A DNA stretch of 32,649 bases from Oscillospiraceae bacterium (GTDB lineage: Bacteria > Bacillota > Clostridia > Oscillospirales > Oscillospiraceae), in assembly GCA_015068065.1 (NCBI GenBank), contig SVLE01000016.1, positions 1 to 32,649 on the forward strand, read 5' to 3'. This document shows, piece after piece, positions 1-7,649 of this stretch (position 1 is its first letter; every line of letters begins with the position of its first letter). Made by a program: the position numbers and the translations under genes. The notes beneath the pieces were generated by a model. The model was not told the DNA's origin, searched no databases, and saw nothing but the letters and a program-made list of their open reading frames with translations.

Positions 1-143
1 ATAAGCCGGCCGGTTCTTTCTGCTTGGCGATATACGCGTGCACAGACATTCCTCAGCCGCCCGATTCACGGACATACTCCGCGGAAGTTACCTCATTTCT
101 GAGCAATCTCCCGCATCATCGCAGACTGCGCCCATACAGGCGC
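1..143 (-). ncRNA. Structured transcript or leader running off the left edge (class not recognised)
   Basis: The strong promoter at 150-178 predicts a minus-strand transcript starting near 143 and leaving the window at base 1. In transcript order it contains a GCGCC/GGCGC hairpin, then a longer hairpin whose outer arms are GCGGGAG and CTTCCGC and whose inner arms enclose a GAAA tetraloop. Near the edge an ATG at 49-47 opens a frame of 16 codons without a stop (first residues MSVHAYIAKQKE), with AGGA directly before it. A second frame opens at 75-73. It is therefore either the 5' leader and first codons of a gene cut by the window, or the 5' part of a stable small RNA. I do not recognise the RNA class or the peptide. 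Confidence 0.4.
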
Positions 144-149
144 TTGGCT

Positions 150-178
150 ATGATACTACACTCTCCCGTGTGTGTCAA
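150..178 (-). promoter_or_regulatory. Strong sigma-A-type promoter with UP-like AT tract
   Basis: On the minus strand a perfect -35 TTGACA (178-173) is separated by 17 bp from a -10 TATCAT (155-150). Directly upstream of the -35, bases 181-210 are almost pure A/T and contain the palindrome ACTTTTTTAA/TTAAAAAAGT (181-190, 198-207). This has the make-up of an UP element, which is common in front of strongly expressed stable-RNA and ribosomal genes. It diverges from the HD-domain gene. Confidence 0.75.
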
Positions 179-314
179 GCACTTTTTTAAAATATTTTTA
201 AAAAAGTTTTTCCTGTCCCTTTTGTCCACAATCCCTTGTGTTTCCAGCCAAAACAGGGCACAAGACTTTTGTTGGCCTCCCTCATAGATACTGGTTTTTG
301 GACTTTTGTTGTGC

Positions 315-320
315 TATACT
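315..320 (+). promoter_or_regulatory. Extended -10 promoter of the HD-domain gene
   Basis: TATACT is preceded by TG plus one base (TGCTATACT), forming an extended -10 element. No good -35 lies 17 bp upstream, which an extended -10 can tolerate. The predicted start leaves a leader of about 35 nt before the coding start at 363. Confidence 0.5.
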
Positions 321-362
321 GTCTCCATCAAACACACCTTATATATTAAAGGAGGGCATACT

Positions 363-947
363 ATGTCCGCAAAGGAAGAATTTATCGAAATTTTCAAGCA
401 AAACATCACCCGGCCCGGTGCCGACGCCCTGCTGGACTATCTGGAAAACAAGAGCGACTTTTTCACTGCCCCCGCCTCCGCCCGCTACCACAGCGCCTAT
501 GAGGGAGGCCTGTGCGAGCACAGCGTGAATGTCTACCACTGTCTTGTGGACTATCTGTCCCGGGCCCGGGTGCAGGAACTGTACGGCCTTGAGTATACCG
601 ACGAGTCCATCGCCATCGTAGCCCTGCTCCACGACCTGTGCAAAATCGGCTGCTACAAGCTGGGTTCCCGCAACGTAAAGGACGCCAACGGCAAGTGGCA
701 ATCCGTACCCACCTATACCTTTGACGACCCTCTGCCTTACGGTCACGGGGAAAAGTCGGTGTACATCGCCAACGGCTTCATCCGCCTGAGCCGGGAGGAG
801 GCCATGGCCATCCGCTGGCACATGGGCTTCTCCGGTCCGGAGGATAACCGCATGGTGGGTCAGGCGCTGACAAAATATCCTCTGGCTTTCGCCCTGTCCA
901 CCGCGGATATGGAGGCCAGCTACTTTCTGGAAAACGAGGACGAGTAA
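363..947 (+). CDS. HD-domain metal-dependent phosphohydrolase
   Basis: The 194-residue protein has the histidine/aspartate pattern of HD-superfamily hydrolases: H53 in GGLCEHSV, the H90-D91 pair in ALLHDLCK, H128 in YGHGEKS and H153 in IRWHMG. These should bind one or two divalent metals for phosphoester hydrolysis. The substrate cannot be read from sequence; relatives act on nucleotides, cyclic dinucleotides or RNA ends (for example the HD part of YhaM). The start at 363 was chosen because AAAGGAGG lies 8 bases upstream; an in-frame extension back to 306 overlaps the promoter and is unlikely. It is monocistronic, convergent with rluD, and shares a bidirectional terminator with it. Confidence 0.85.
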   Translation: MSAKEEFIEIFKQNITRPGADALLDYLENKSDFFTAPASARYHSAYEGGLCEHSVNVYHCLVDYLSRARVQELYGLEYTDESIAIVALLHDLCKIGCYKLGSRNVKDANGKWQSVPTYTFDDPLPYGHGEKSVYIANGFIRLSREEAMAIRWHMGFSGPEDNRMVGQALTKYPLAFALSTADMEASYFLENEDE

Positions 948-950
948 TGA

Positions 951-981
951 AACAGCCGTGCATCACAGATGCACGGCTGTT
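951..981. terminator. Bidirectional terminator between the HD gene and rluD
   Basis: A perfect 13-bp stem (AACAGCCGTGCAT, 951-963, with its complement at 969-981) closes a 5-base loop. It lies between the converging stop codons. The trailing T-runs are short on both strands, so termination may be partial. Confidence 0.7.
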
Positions 982-982
982 C

Positions 983-1894
983 TTACGTCATTTTCCTCAA
1001 TTTTTCCCGCACCGCCCGGAACCAATCGGGCAGAGGGCACTCCACCTCCACCGGCTGACCGGTGGCCGGATGGACAAATTTCAGTTTTCGGGCGTGCAGG
1101 CACTGTCCGGCCAGTCCGGGATAGGGTTTTTTCGCCCCGTACACCACGTCACCCAGCAGGGGGTGTCCGATACTTGCCATATGCACTCTGATCTGATGGG
1201 TACGCCCCGTTTCCAAACGGCACTCAATCAGCGCATATCCGGAATACCGCTCCTGAACGGACCAGTGGGTGACCGCTTCACGGCCGTTTTTGCGGTCAAT
1301 GGCCATCTTTTTGCGGTCCACAGGGTGTCGCCCAATGGGGGCGTTCACCGTTCCCTCATCCTCTTTGAATCCACCCATCGCCACGGCAGCGTAGGTGCGG
1401 GCAAGGGTATGGTCCTGCAACTGTGCCGCAAGGGAAAGGTGGGCCGCGTCATTCTTTGCGGCAATGATCAGCCCCGAGGTATCCCTGTCAATACGGTGGA
1501 CGATACCAGGACGCAGTTCTCCGTTGATGCCGGACAGTGATGTTCCGCAGTGATATAACAGCGCGTTGACCAGTGTGCCGTCCGGGTGTCCGGGAGCAGG
1601 GTGGACCACCATGCCCACCGGCTTGTTGACCACGATGACGTGCTCATCCTCGTACACCACATCCAGCGGGATGTTCTGAGGAACGATGTCCACCTCCACC
1701 GCTTCCGGGATATCCACGCAGATTTCCTGCCCCGCGGCAGTCTTTTCATTCTTTTTCAGCGGCTTGTCCCCGCAGGTGACCCGCCCCTCCTCCAGCAGCT
1801 TCTGTGCTGCCGAGCGGGTCAGACCGGCGCTTTGGGCTACAAAGGCGTCGATCCGCTCTCCGTCCCGGTCAGCCGTCAGAATCTGTCTGCTCAT
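983..1894 (-). CDS. rluD: Ribosomal large-subunit pseudouridine synthase, RluD type
   Basis: This enzyme isomerises uridines of 23S rRNA to pseudouridine. The 303-residue protein has an N-terminal S4 RNA-binding domain (about residues 13-60, with the RLDAF-like RIDAFVAQ) followed by the catalytic domain. The family signature HRIDRDTSGL (134-143) carries the catalytic Asp136. The start at 1894 has GGAGGG 8 bases upstream and lies inside the 3' end of lspA, a 26-bp overlap implying translational coupling. The gene ends at the bidirectional terminator near 965. Assignment to the RluD branch rather than RluA/RluC rests on the S4 domain and the lspA neighbour. Confidence 0.93.
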   Translation of the reverse strand: MSRQILTADRDGERIDAFVAQSAGLTRSAAQKLLEEGRVTCGDKPLKKNEKTAAGQEICVDIPEAVEVDIVPQNIPLDVVYEDEHVIVVNKPVGMVVHPAPGHPDGTLVNALLYHCGTSLSGINGELRPGIVHRIDRDTSGLIIAAKNDAAHLSLAAQLQDHTLARTYAAVAMGGFKEDEGTVNAPIGRHPVDRKKMAIDRKNGREAVTHWSVQERYSGYALIECRLETGRTHQIRVHMASIGHPLLGDVVYGAKKPYPGLAGQCLHARKLKFVHPATGQPVEVECPLPDWFRAVREKLRKMT

Positions 1895-2351
1895 TCTTTT
1901 TTCCCTCCAGTTTGTCATAGAGGAACAGGTAGTAGGCCGCCGCTGCAACACCGCCCACCACCACGCAGATGTCCGCCACGTTGAACACGGCAAAGTCCAT
2001 GAACAGGGTGCGGAACATATCGATCACATAGCCGTAAAATGCCCGGTCGATGAGGTTGCCTACCGCCCCTGCCAACAGCAGCGACAGGGTAGCTTTCCCC
2101 AGCGGATGCTTGAAAAACCCCTTTGCCAGGGCCACTCCGATCGCCACGGACATGATTGCCGACACAATGGTCAGCAGCCAGGTGTGCTCCTCCAGCAAGG
2201 AAAAGGCACAGCCCGTGTTACGCACATAGGTCAAATCCATAATGTAAGGCAGGAAGGGCACACTGCCCCCCACAGGAATATTCGCGCTGACCAGATATTT
2301 GACCAGCTGATCCAAGGCCACCAGCACGGCGACCAATACAAAGTAGAGCAT
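1869..2351 (-). CDS. lspA: Lipoprotein signal peptidase (signal peptidase II)
   Basis: This membrane aspartic protease removes signal peptides from diacylglyceryl-modified prolipoproteins. The 160-residue protein has four hydrophobic segments and the family motifs: D14 in ALDQLVKY, N45 in RNTGCAF, catalytic D102 in GNLIDR and catalytic D127 in FNVADICV. The C-terminal tail is charged. A strong promoter lies just upstream, separated from ileS by a terminator, so lspA and rluD form a two-gene unit. The last 26 bases overlap rluD. Confidence 0.96.
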   Translation of the reverse strand: MLYFVLVAVLVALDQLVKYLVSANIPVGGSVPFLPYIMDLTYVRNTGCAFSLLEEHTWLLTIVSAIMSVAIGVALAKGFFKHPLGKATLSLLLAGAVGNLIDRAFYGYVIDMFRTLFMDFAVFNVADICVVVGGVAAAAYYLFLYDKLEGKKNEQTDSDG

Positions 2352-2381
2352 AAAAGACTCCTTTTGCGTGTTGTGTCCTAT

Positions 2382-2410
2382 ATTATAACACGGGTAAAGG
2401 TGTGTGTAAA
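2382..2410 (-). promoter_or_regulatory. Promoter of lspA-rluD
   Basis: On the minus strand TTTACA (2410-2405) and a perfect TATAAT (2387-2382) are spaced by 17 bp. The predicted leader is about 25 nt and carries AAAGGAG before the lspA start. Confidence 0.85.
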
Positions 2411-2420
2411 TTCCCGAACA

Positions 2421-2455
2421 AAAACCGCCGACCGAAATTTTCGGTCGGCGGTTTT
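2421..2455 (-). terminator. Terminator of ileS
   Basis: A long inverted repeat of GC-rich arms (AACCGCCGACCGAAA and its complement) is followed on the minus strand by TTTTTG. It ends ileS transcription just before the lspA promoter. Confidence 0.88.
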
Positions 2456-2464
2456 ACTTGTTGA

Positions 2465-5242
2465 TTACTCAGCCAGCAAGGCAGGGTCGATGGCAGAAAC
2501 CACCTTGGCACAGCGGGGGCACAGACCGGGATGGTCGGCATGGGCACCCACCTTAATGTGGTTCTTCCAGCAGCGCTCGCACTTTTCGCCCTCAGCGGGG
2601 GAGACGGCCACAGCCAGCTCGCCGCCCACAGTCACCTCAGCCTGAGAAACGATGAACAGGTCGGCCAGATACTCGGCGTCCATCTCAGCAACAAAGGCAT
2701 CCTCGGCGGACACAGTCAGGGCCACCTTGGCCTCCAGGCTCTTGCCGATCTTCTTCTCGTTGCGGGCGGTCTCCAGCGCGCCGTTGACGGCGTCGCGGAT
2801 GGCGATGATACGTGCCCATTTGGCCATCTCACCCTCGGACAGGGCATAGTCGGCAAAGGGCTTGTTCATCTCGTTGAGCACCACGTTGCGCTCATCGTCG
2901 CCCGCCTTGTGAGGCATCGCCTGCCAGATCTCGTCGCAGGTGAAGGCCAGGATAGGAGCAAACAGCTTGGTCATGGTGTCCAGAATCAGCCACAGAGCGG
3001 TCTGGGCGGAGCGGCGGCTCAGGCCGTCGGTCTCGTCACAGTACAGACGGTCCTTGATGATATCCAGATAGAAGGAGGACAGCTCCACCACGCAGAAGTC
3101 GTTGATGGCATGGGAGACGGAATGGAACTCGTACTCGTCATAGGCCTTGAAGCATTTTTCGATCAGCTCGTTGAGCTTGGTCACCGCCCAGCGGTCCAGC
3201 TCCAGCATATGGGCAGGAGCCACCAGATTGTCCGCATCGAAGCCGGCCAGGTTGCCCAGGCAGTAGCGGGCGGTGTTGCGGAACTTCAGATAGCTCTGGG
3301 ACAGCTGCTTGAAGATATTGTCGCTGCAGCGCACGTCCACGTGATAGTCGGCAGAGCCGGCCCACAGACGCAGCAGGTCAGCGCCGTACTTCTTCACGAT
3401 GTCGGCAGGGTCAACGCCATTGCCCAGAGACTTGTGCATGGCGCGGCCTTCGCCGTCCACGGTCCAGCCGTGGGTCAGGCACTGCTTGAAGGGAGCACCC
3501 TGCCCCAGCGCGCCAACGGCGGTGAGCATAGAGGCCTGGAACCAGCCGCGGTACTGGTCAAGACCCTCGATATACATATCGGCAGGCCAGAAGCCCTGGG
3601 TCTTTTTCATGGAAGCAAAGTGGGTGGAGCCGGAGTCGAACCAGCCATCCAGAGTATCCTCTTCCTTAAAGAAGTGGGTACCGCCGCAGTGGGGGCACTT
3701 GTAGCCCTTGGGCAGGATGTCGGCAGCCTCGGTCTCATACCAGGCGTTGGAGCCCTTCTCGGCGAACAGGGCAGACACGGCAGCGATGGTCTCATCGTCG
3801 CAAACGGGCTTCTTGCAGTCCTCGCAGTAGAACACGGGGATGGGCAGACCCCAGCGGCGCTGACGGCTGATACACCAGTCGGCGCGCTCGCGGATCATGG
3901 CCTTCATGCGGTCAATGCCCCAGGCAGGCAGCCAGCGCACCTCGTCACAGGCATCACAGGCGGCGTCCTTAAAGGCGTCCACGGAGCAGAACCACTGGGG
4001 GGTGGCACGGAAGATAATGGGGCTCTTGCAGCGCCAGCAGTGGGGATAGGAGTGGATGATCTCCTCGGAGGCAAACAGAGCACCGGACTGCTTCATGTCC
4101 TCCAGAATGACGGGGTTGGATTCCTCCGTCTTCATGCCGGCGTACTTGCCGGCGTAGTCGGTGTGGCGGCCGCGGTCGTCCACGGGGACCACCATCTCGA
4201 TCTTATAGCGCTTGCAGGTCTCGTAGTCGTCGGCGCCGAAGCCGGGGGCTGTGTGGACACAGCCGGTACCGGAATCCATGGTCACGTACTCGGCGGTGCA
4301 CAGCTGAGAAGTCTTGTCCAGGAAGGGATGCTGGGCCAGCATGTACTCAAAGTCCTGACCGGCAAAGCGCTCCACGATCTCAAAATTCTCGATGCCGCCC
4401 ACCTTCATGACCTTGTTGCACAGAGCCTCGGCCACGATGTACATCTCGCCGTTGTCCGCCTTGACCAGCACGTAGCTCTCCCGGGGATGGACAGCGATGG
4501 CCAGGTTGCCGGGCAGGGTCCAGATGGTGGTGGTCCAGATCACGAAGTACATCTTGGACAGGTCACCGTACTTGGAAAGCTTGCCCTGATCGTCCTTCAC
4601 CTGGAACTTGACGTAAACGGTGGTACAGGGATCGTCCTTGTACTCGATCTCCGCCTCGGCCAGAGCGGTCTCGTCCTTGGCGCACCAGTACACGGGCTTC
4701 AGGCCCTTGTAGATGTAGCCCTTCTTGTACATCTCACCAAAGATCTTGACCTCCTCGGCCTCGAACTCGGGATCCATGGTGGTGTAGGGATGATCCCAGT
4801 CACCCAGAGCACCCAGACGCTTGAATCCCTCGCGCTGGATGTCGATATACTTCTGGGCGTAGTTGTGGCAGGCGGTGCGGAACTCGGGCACGGACATGGC
4901 CTTGTGGTTGAGCTTCTGCTCCTTAATGATGGCAGACTCAATGGGCATGCCGTGGTTATCCCAGCCGGGAACAAAGGGAGTCCAGTAGCCGCGCATGGCG
5001 TGCATGCGCACGATAAAGTCCTTCAGAGAGCGGTTCATGGCGTGACCCATATGGGGGTGGCCGTTGGAGAAGGGAGGGCCGTCGTGGAGGGAGAAGCGGG
5101 GCTTGCCCTCGTTCTTCTTCAGCATCTCGTTGTACAGGTCCATCTCGTTCCACTTTTCCAGCATGCCGGGTTCCCGATTGGGCAGGCCCGCGCGCATGGG
5201 GAATTCAGTCTGGGGGAGATTAATGGTCTTGTTGTAGTCCAT
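2465..5242 (-). CDS. ileS: Isoleucyl-tRNA synthetase
   Basis: This enzyme charges tRNA-Ile with isoleucine and edits valine. The 925-residue protein has the HIGH-type signature GHPHMGHAMN (61-70), the CP1 editing-domain segment with GTGCVHTAPGFGADDYE, the DWCISRQRRWGLPIP block, the KMSKS-type loop MHKSLGN (602-608), an anticodon-binding domain, and a C-terminal zinc site (CERCW and CPRC). Extra CxxC pairs lie in the insert before the KMSKS loop. The start at 5242 follows AGGAGG. Expression is controlled by the T-box leader upstream, and a terminator follows the stop. The divIVA-ileS-lspA order matches many Firmicutes. Confidence 0.98.
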   Translation of the reverse strand: MDYNKTINLPQTEFPMRAGLPNREPGMLEKWNEMDLYNEMLKKNEGKPRFSLHDGPPFSNGHPHMGHAMNRSLKDFIVRMHAMRGYWTPFVPGWDNHGMPIESAIIKEQKLNHKAMSVPEFRTACHNYAQKYIDIQREGFKRLGALGDWDHPYTTMDPEFEAEEVKIFGEMYKKGYIYKGLKPVYWCAKDETALAEAEIEYKDDPCTTVYVKFQVKDDQGKLSKYGDLSKMYFVIWTTTIWTLPGNLAIAVHPRESYVLVKADNGEMYIVAEALCNKVMKVGGIENFEIVERFAGQDFEYMLAQHPFLDKTSQLCTAEYVTMDSGTGCVHTAPGFGADDYETCKRYKIEMVVPVDDRGRHTDYAGKYAGMKTEESNPVILEDMKQSGALFASEEIIHSYPHCWRCKSPIIFRATPQWFCSVDAFKDAACDACDEVRWLPAWGIDRMKAMIRERADWCISRQRRWGLPIPVFYCEDCKKPVCDDETIAAVSALFAEKGSNAWYETEAADILPKGYKCPHCGGTHFFKEEDTLDGWFDSGSTHFASMKKTQGFWPADMYIEGLDQYRGWFQASMLTAVGALGQGAPFKQCLTHGWTVDGEGRAMHKSLGNGVDPADIVKKYGADLLRLWAGSADYHVDVRCSDNIFKQLSQSYLKFRNTARYCLGNLAGFDADNLVAPAHMLELDRWAVTKLNELIEKCFKAYDEYEFHSVSHAINDFCVVELSSFYLDIIKDRLYCDETDGLSRRSAQTALWLILDTMTKLFAPILAFTCDEIWQAMPHKAGDDERNVVLNEMNKPFADYALSEGEMAKWARIIAIRDAVNGALETARNEKKIGKSLEAKVALTVSAEDAFVAEMDAEYLADLFIVSQAEVTVGGELAVAVSPAEGEKCERCWKNHIKVGAHADHPGLCPRCAKVVSAIDPALLAE

Positions 5243-5277
5243 GTCTCGTATCCTCCTGTATATGAAATAATATTGAT

Positions 5278-5537
5278 ACAAAAAAATAAACCCCTGTCCC
5301 CGTTAAGAGACAAAGGCCTGACCTCTGCGGTACCACTCTTATTGCCGACAGGGTCGGCCACTCAAGGTTCGCCCGGTAACGGGGGCGTGCCGGAGGTGCT
5401 TACTTTCCGAAAGAGTTCAGCCCTCTGCTCCGAGGTGATCTTCGCTCTCCGGCCCGTCCGCCTTGCACCATCCGGCGGCTCTCTGTGCGGGTTTTTGGGG
5501 GCTACTCGTCCTCTTCTGCGCAGATTTCCGATATACG
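5278..5537 (-). promoter_or_regulatory. T-box riboswitch of ileS (isoleucine specifier ATC)
   Basis: The leader holds the conserved T-box sequence GAGTGGTACCGC (5338-5327), whose TGGT would pair with the ACCA end of uncharged tRNA-Ile. Upstream lies a stem I with the typical blocks AGAGAGCCGCCGG and GGTGCAAGGCGG, then the specifier loop GAAGATCACC with ATC (Ile) at 5439-5437. Downstream, CCTTTGTCTC pairs with GGGGACAGGG around a TTAAC loop (5316-5291), followed by TTTATTTTTTT: the terminator that the T-box/tRNA interaction disrupts. Uncharged tRNA-Ile should therefore switch ileS on. Confidence 0.95.
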
Positions 5538-5543
5538 TTTGCT

Positions 5544-5572
5544 ATCTTATCCGCTTTTTTATATTATGTCAA
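5544..5572 (-). promoter_or_regulatory. Promoter of the ileS T-box transcript
   Basis: TTGACA (5572-5567) and TAAGAT (5549-5544) on the minus strand are 17 bp apart. The -35 abuts the T-run of the divIVA terminator. Confidence 0.8.
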
Positions 5573-5573
5573 G

Positions 5574-5611
5574 TAAAAAATCCGGGAGAGGCGAAAAATC
5601 GTCTCTCCCGG
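5574..5611 (-). terminator. Terminator of the divIVA-ending operon
   Basis: A 13-bp stem (CCGGGAGAGGCGA at 5582-5594, with its complement at 5599-5611 and one G-T pair) closes an AAAA loop. On the minus strand it is followed by ATTTTTT. Confidence 0.9.
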
Positions 5612-5627
5612 GGTATTTTTATGGTTC

Positions 5628-6359
5628 TTACTTGATTTCATAGTCTCTTCCGAACTGCAGATTACCGAAGTCAATATGATGCACGGTAGTCTTGTCCAGA
5701 TCGGCAGGATCGTCTTCCTCCACTGCGGCTTCTTCTTCCGACTCGAAGGGGGCAGACTCCGCATCCACAGCAAACTCCGTGGTGTCATCCAGCTCCTCCC
5801 GCTCCAGCTCTGCCTTCACGTCCGCCTGAGCGGCGGCCAGCAGGCGCTGAACGCTGTCGTCAATGGCCTGAGCGGCCTCGTCTACCTGATCGGAAACCTG
5901 AGGGGTGGGGGCAAGCTGATCCAGATTGGCCAAATACTCCTGCTCCTGCCGATGCAGGGACTTCACCTTTTCCACATAGGCGATGGTGGCGTTCTTGGCG
6001 GCGGTCAGACGGTACTCCTCGTTGATGACCTCCTGACGCAGATTGGCAACCTTTTCGGCCACCTCCCGCTCAGCATCCCGGAGCAAGTCGGCCTTTTTCT
6101 GCTCGGCTTCCCGCACCAGCTCATCTGCCATGCGTTGTGCGGTCATAAGCGCCTTGCGCATAGCCTCCTCGGTGGAGCGGTATTCCTCCACCTTTTCCAC
6201 CAGAACCTTCATCTTGCTCTTGAGGACGGCATTTTCGCTGTACAGAGCGGAGTAATCTGCGGTCAGCAGATCCAGAAACTCGTCCACCATGGCCATGTTA
6301 TAGCCGCCGAAGGACGCTTTTGCGAACGCGCGCTCGGAAACTTCCTGAGGAGTCAGCAT
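5628..6359 (-). CDS. divIVA: DivIVA-family cell division/polarity protein
   Basis: This coiled-coil scaffold binds negatively curved membrane at septa and poles. The 243-residue protein begins with the family's membrane-binding segment (LTPQEVSERAFAKASFGGYN, with the F-G turn and an aromatic residue), then VDEFLDLLTADY and long heptad-repeat coiled coils from about residue 28 to 145. The C-terminal third is acidic and probably disordered. The start at 6359 has GGAGGG 7 bases upstream. It is last in the operon after sepF and is followed by a terminator. The longer acidic tail than in Bacillus DivIVA is common in clostridia. Confidence 0.93.
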   Translation of the reverse strand: MLTPQEVSERAFAKASFGGYNMAMVDEFLDLLTADYSALYSENAVLKSKMKVLVEKVEEYRSTEEAMRKALMTAQRMADELVREAEQKKADLLRDAEREVAEKVANLRQEVINEEYRLTAAKNATIAYVEKVKSLHRQEQEYLANLDQLAPTPQVSDQVDEAAQAIDDSVQRLLAAAQADVKAELEREELDDTTEFAVDAESAPFESEEEAAVEEDDPADLDKTTVHHIDFGNLQFGRDYEIK

Positions 6360-6405
6360 ATCTATTCCCTCCAAGCCGCCTCATGGGCGGTTAAATGTCT
6401 GTTTG

Positions 6406-6891
6406 TCAGAAGTACAATCCGTTGTTTTCAAGCTCATCGATCAGATCGCCCAGAATGTCCACGTTGTAAGGCGTGATGATATAAGTGGACAGAGCAACCT
6501 TTTTGATCTTGCCGCCGTGGGCATAGGTCACGCCGGACAAAAAGTCCAGCAGACGGCGGGCCACCTCTTTGTTGGTGGACTCCAGATTAAGGACCACGGT
6601 GCGCTTTTCCCGCAAATGATCGGCGATCTCACTGGCGTTCTCGTACCGGTCAGGCTTGACCAGCACCACCTGCAGCTGAGTGGTGGTGTGGATGTTGACC
6701 ACCTTATTGCTGCGGCGCTCCTGCTCGGCGGCGTAGCCGGCAGCCTCGCTGACGGGGGCGGAACGGCGCTCTCTCCGGGCGGGGGGCTCGGCCTGAGCAC
6801 GGGGGCTCAGCTGATCAAATTCGTCAAAATCATCCTCGTCCTCATCCTCATAGGGGCGGGCCAGCCGCTTGAGTTCATCCATAAATCCCAT
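6406..6891 (-). CDS. sepF: Cell division protein SepF
   Basis: SepF polymerises and tethers FtsZ to the membrane at the division site. The 161-residue protein has an N-terminal amphipathic start (MGFMDELKRL), an acidic then basic low-complexity linker, and the C-terminal SepF core (about residues 62-155, from NKVVNIHTTTQLQVVLVKP to the VDILGD segment). The start at 6891 has GAGGT 8 bases upstream and gives the canonical membrane-targeting helix. It lies between yggS (37-bp gap) and divIVA (46-bp gap), the usual division neighbourhood of Firmicutes. Confidence 0.95.
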   Translation of the reverse strand: MGFMDELKRLARPYEDEDEDDFDEFDQLSPRAQAEPPARRERRSAPVSEAAGYAAEQERRSNKVVNIHTTTQLQVVLVKPDRYENASEIADHLREKRTVVLNLESTNKEVARRLLDFLSGVTYAHGGKIKKVALSTYIITPYNVDILGDLIDELENNGLYF

Positions 6892-6928
6892 ATTGACAAC
6901 CTCGTTTCCTAAGTAAAATAAAACGATC

Positions 6929-7636
6929 TTACGCCTGCGGGGCAGGTCTCGGCCCAAACAGGGCCGTACCCACACGTATCAACGTCGCCCCCTGAGCGAT
7001 GGCATCCTCGTAATCGCCGCTCATGCCCATGGACAGGCAGTTCATATCACTTTCATTATGGTCTACTTTCGCCTTTATGTCAATAAAAAGCTGACGCATC
7101 TTTACAAAATAATGTGTATTGGCCCCCAGCTCATGCGCAACAGGTGGTATAGCCATCAGTCCGCGCAGGCGCACATGGTCCATCTGCACCACCGTGCGGG
7201 CAATCGCTTCCAGCTCCTCCGGCTCCACGCCGCCCTTACTCTGCTCCGATCCGATGTTGACCTGCAGAAGGATGTCCTGCACAATGCCCAGCTTTTGGGC
7301 CTGCTTCTCAATGGCCTCCAGCAGATGCAGGGAGTCCACCGAGTGAATCAGCTCCACGCGGCCAACCACCTTATTGACCTTGTTGGTCTGCAAATGGCCG
7401 ATAAAGTGTACCTGCTTCGCCCCGGCATAGGCATCATTCTCCAGATGGGCGCACAATTCCTGCACCCGGTTTTCGCCGCACACCTCCACCCCGGCGGCGA
7501 TGGCCGCGCGGATGGTGTCGTCCGTCTGCACTTTGGTGGCAGCACACAGAACAATCTCCTCCGGATCGCGGCCGGCCCGCAGTGCGGCGGCGGCGATCCG
7601 GGCCTTTACCGTCTGAAGCTTCTGTTCCAGTTCCAC
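6929..7636 (-). CDS. yggS: YggS/YlmE family pyridoxal-phosphate homeostasis protein
   Basis: This PLP-binding protein of the alanine-racemase-like barrel fold has no known classical enzymatic activity and balances cellular PLP and amino/keto acid pools. The 235-residue protein shows the PLP lysine K35 in CAATKVQ, the GENRVQEL block, FIGHLQTNK, SMGMSGDYEDAI and the phosphate-binding RVGTALFGPR. The start is a GTG at 7636 behind AAGGGGG; in-frame extension upstream runs into the preceding gene and is not family-like. It corresponds to ylmE next to sepF in Bacillus. Confidence 0.93.
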   Translation of the reverse strand: MELEQKLQTVKARIAAAALRAGRDPEEIVLCAATKVQTDDTIRAAIAAGVEVCGENRVQELCAHLENDAYAGAKQVHFIGHLQTNKVNKVVGRVELIHSVDSLHLLEAIEKQAQKLGIVQDILLQVNIGSEQSKGGVEPEELEAIARTVVQMDHVRLRGLMAIPPVAHELGANTHYFVKMRQLFIDIKAKVDHNESDMNCLSMGMSGDYEDAIAQGATLIRVGTALFGPRPAPQA

Positions 7637-7649
7637 TCTTGCCGCCCCC

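Noticed and set aside
1-70. Resemblance of the left-edge minus strand to the 3' end of RNase P RNA (GAATG, CTGT, CAGAA and GGCTTAT)
   Set aside because: The order of short motifs is suggestive, but their spacing is wrong and the region upstream to 362 lacks the conserved P4 sequence (GAGGAAAGTCC type). A promoter also starts only about 140 nt upstream.
2531-5635. Very long plus-strand open frame (1034 codons) opposite ileS
   Set aside because: It is antisense to an unmistakable isoleucyl-tRNA synthetase and runs over the T-box. Long shadow frames are expected in GC-rich genes with strong third-position bias.
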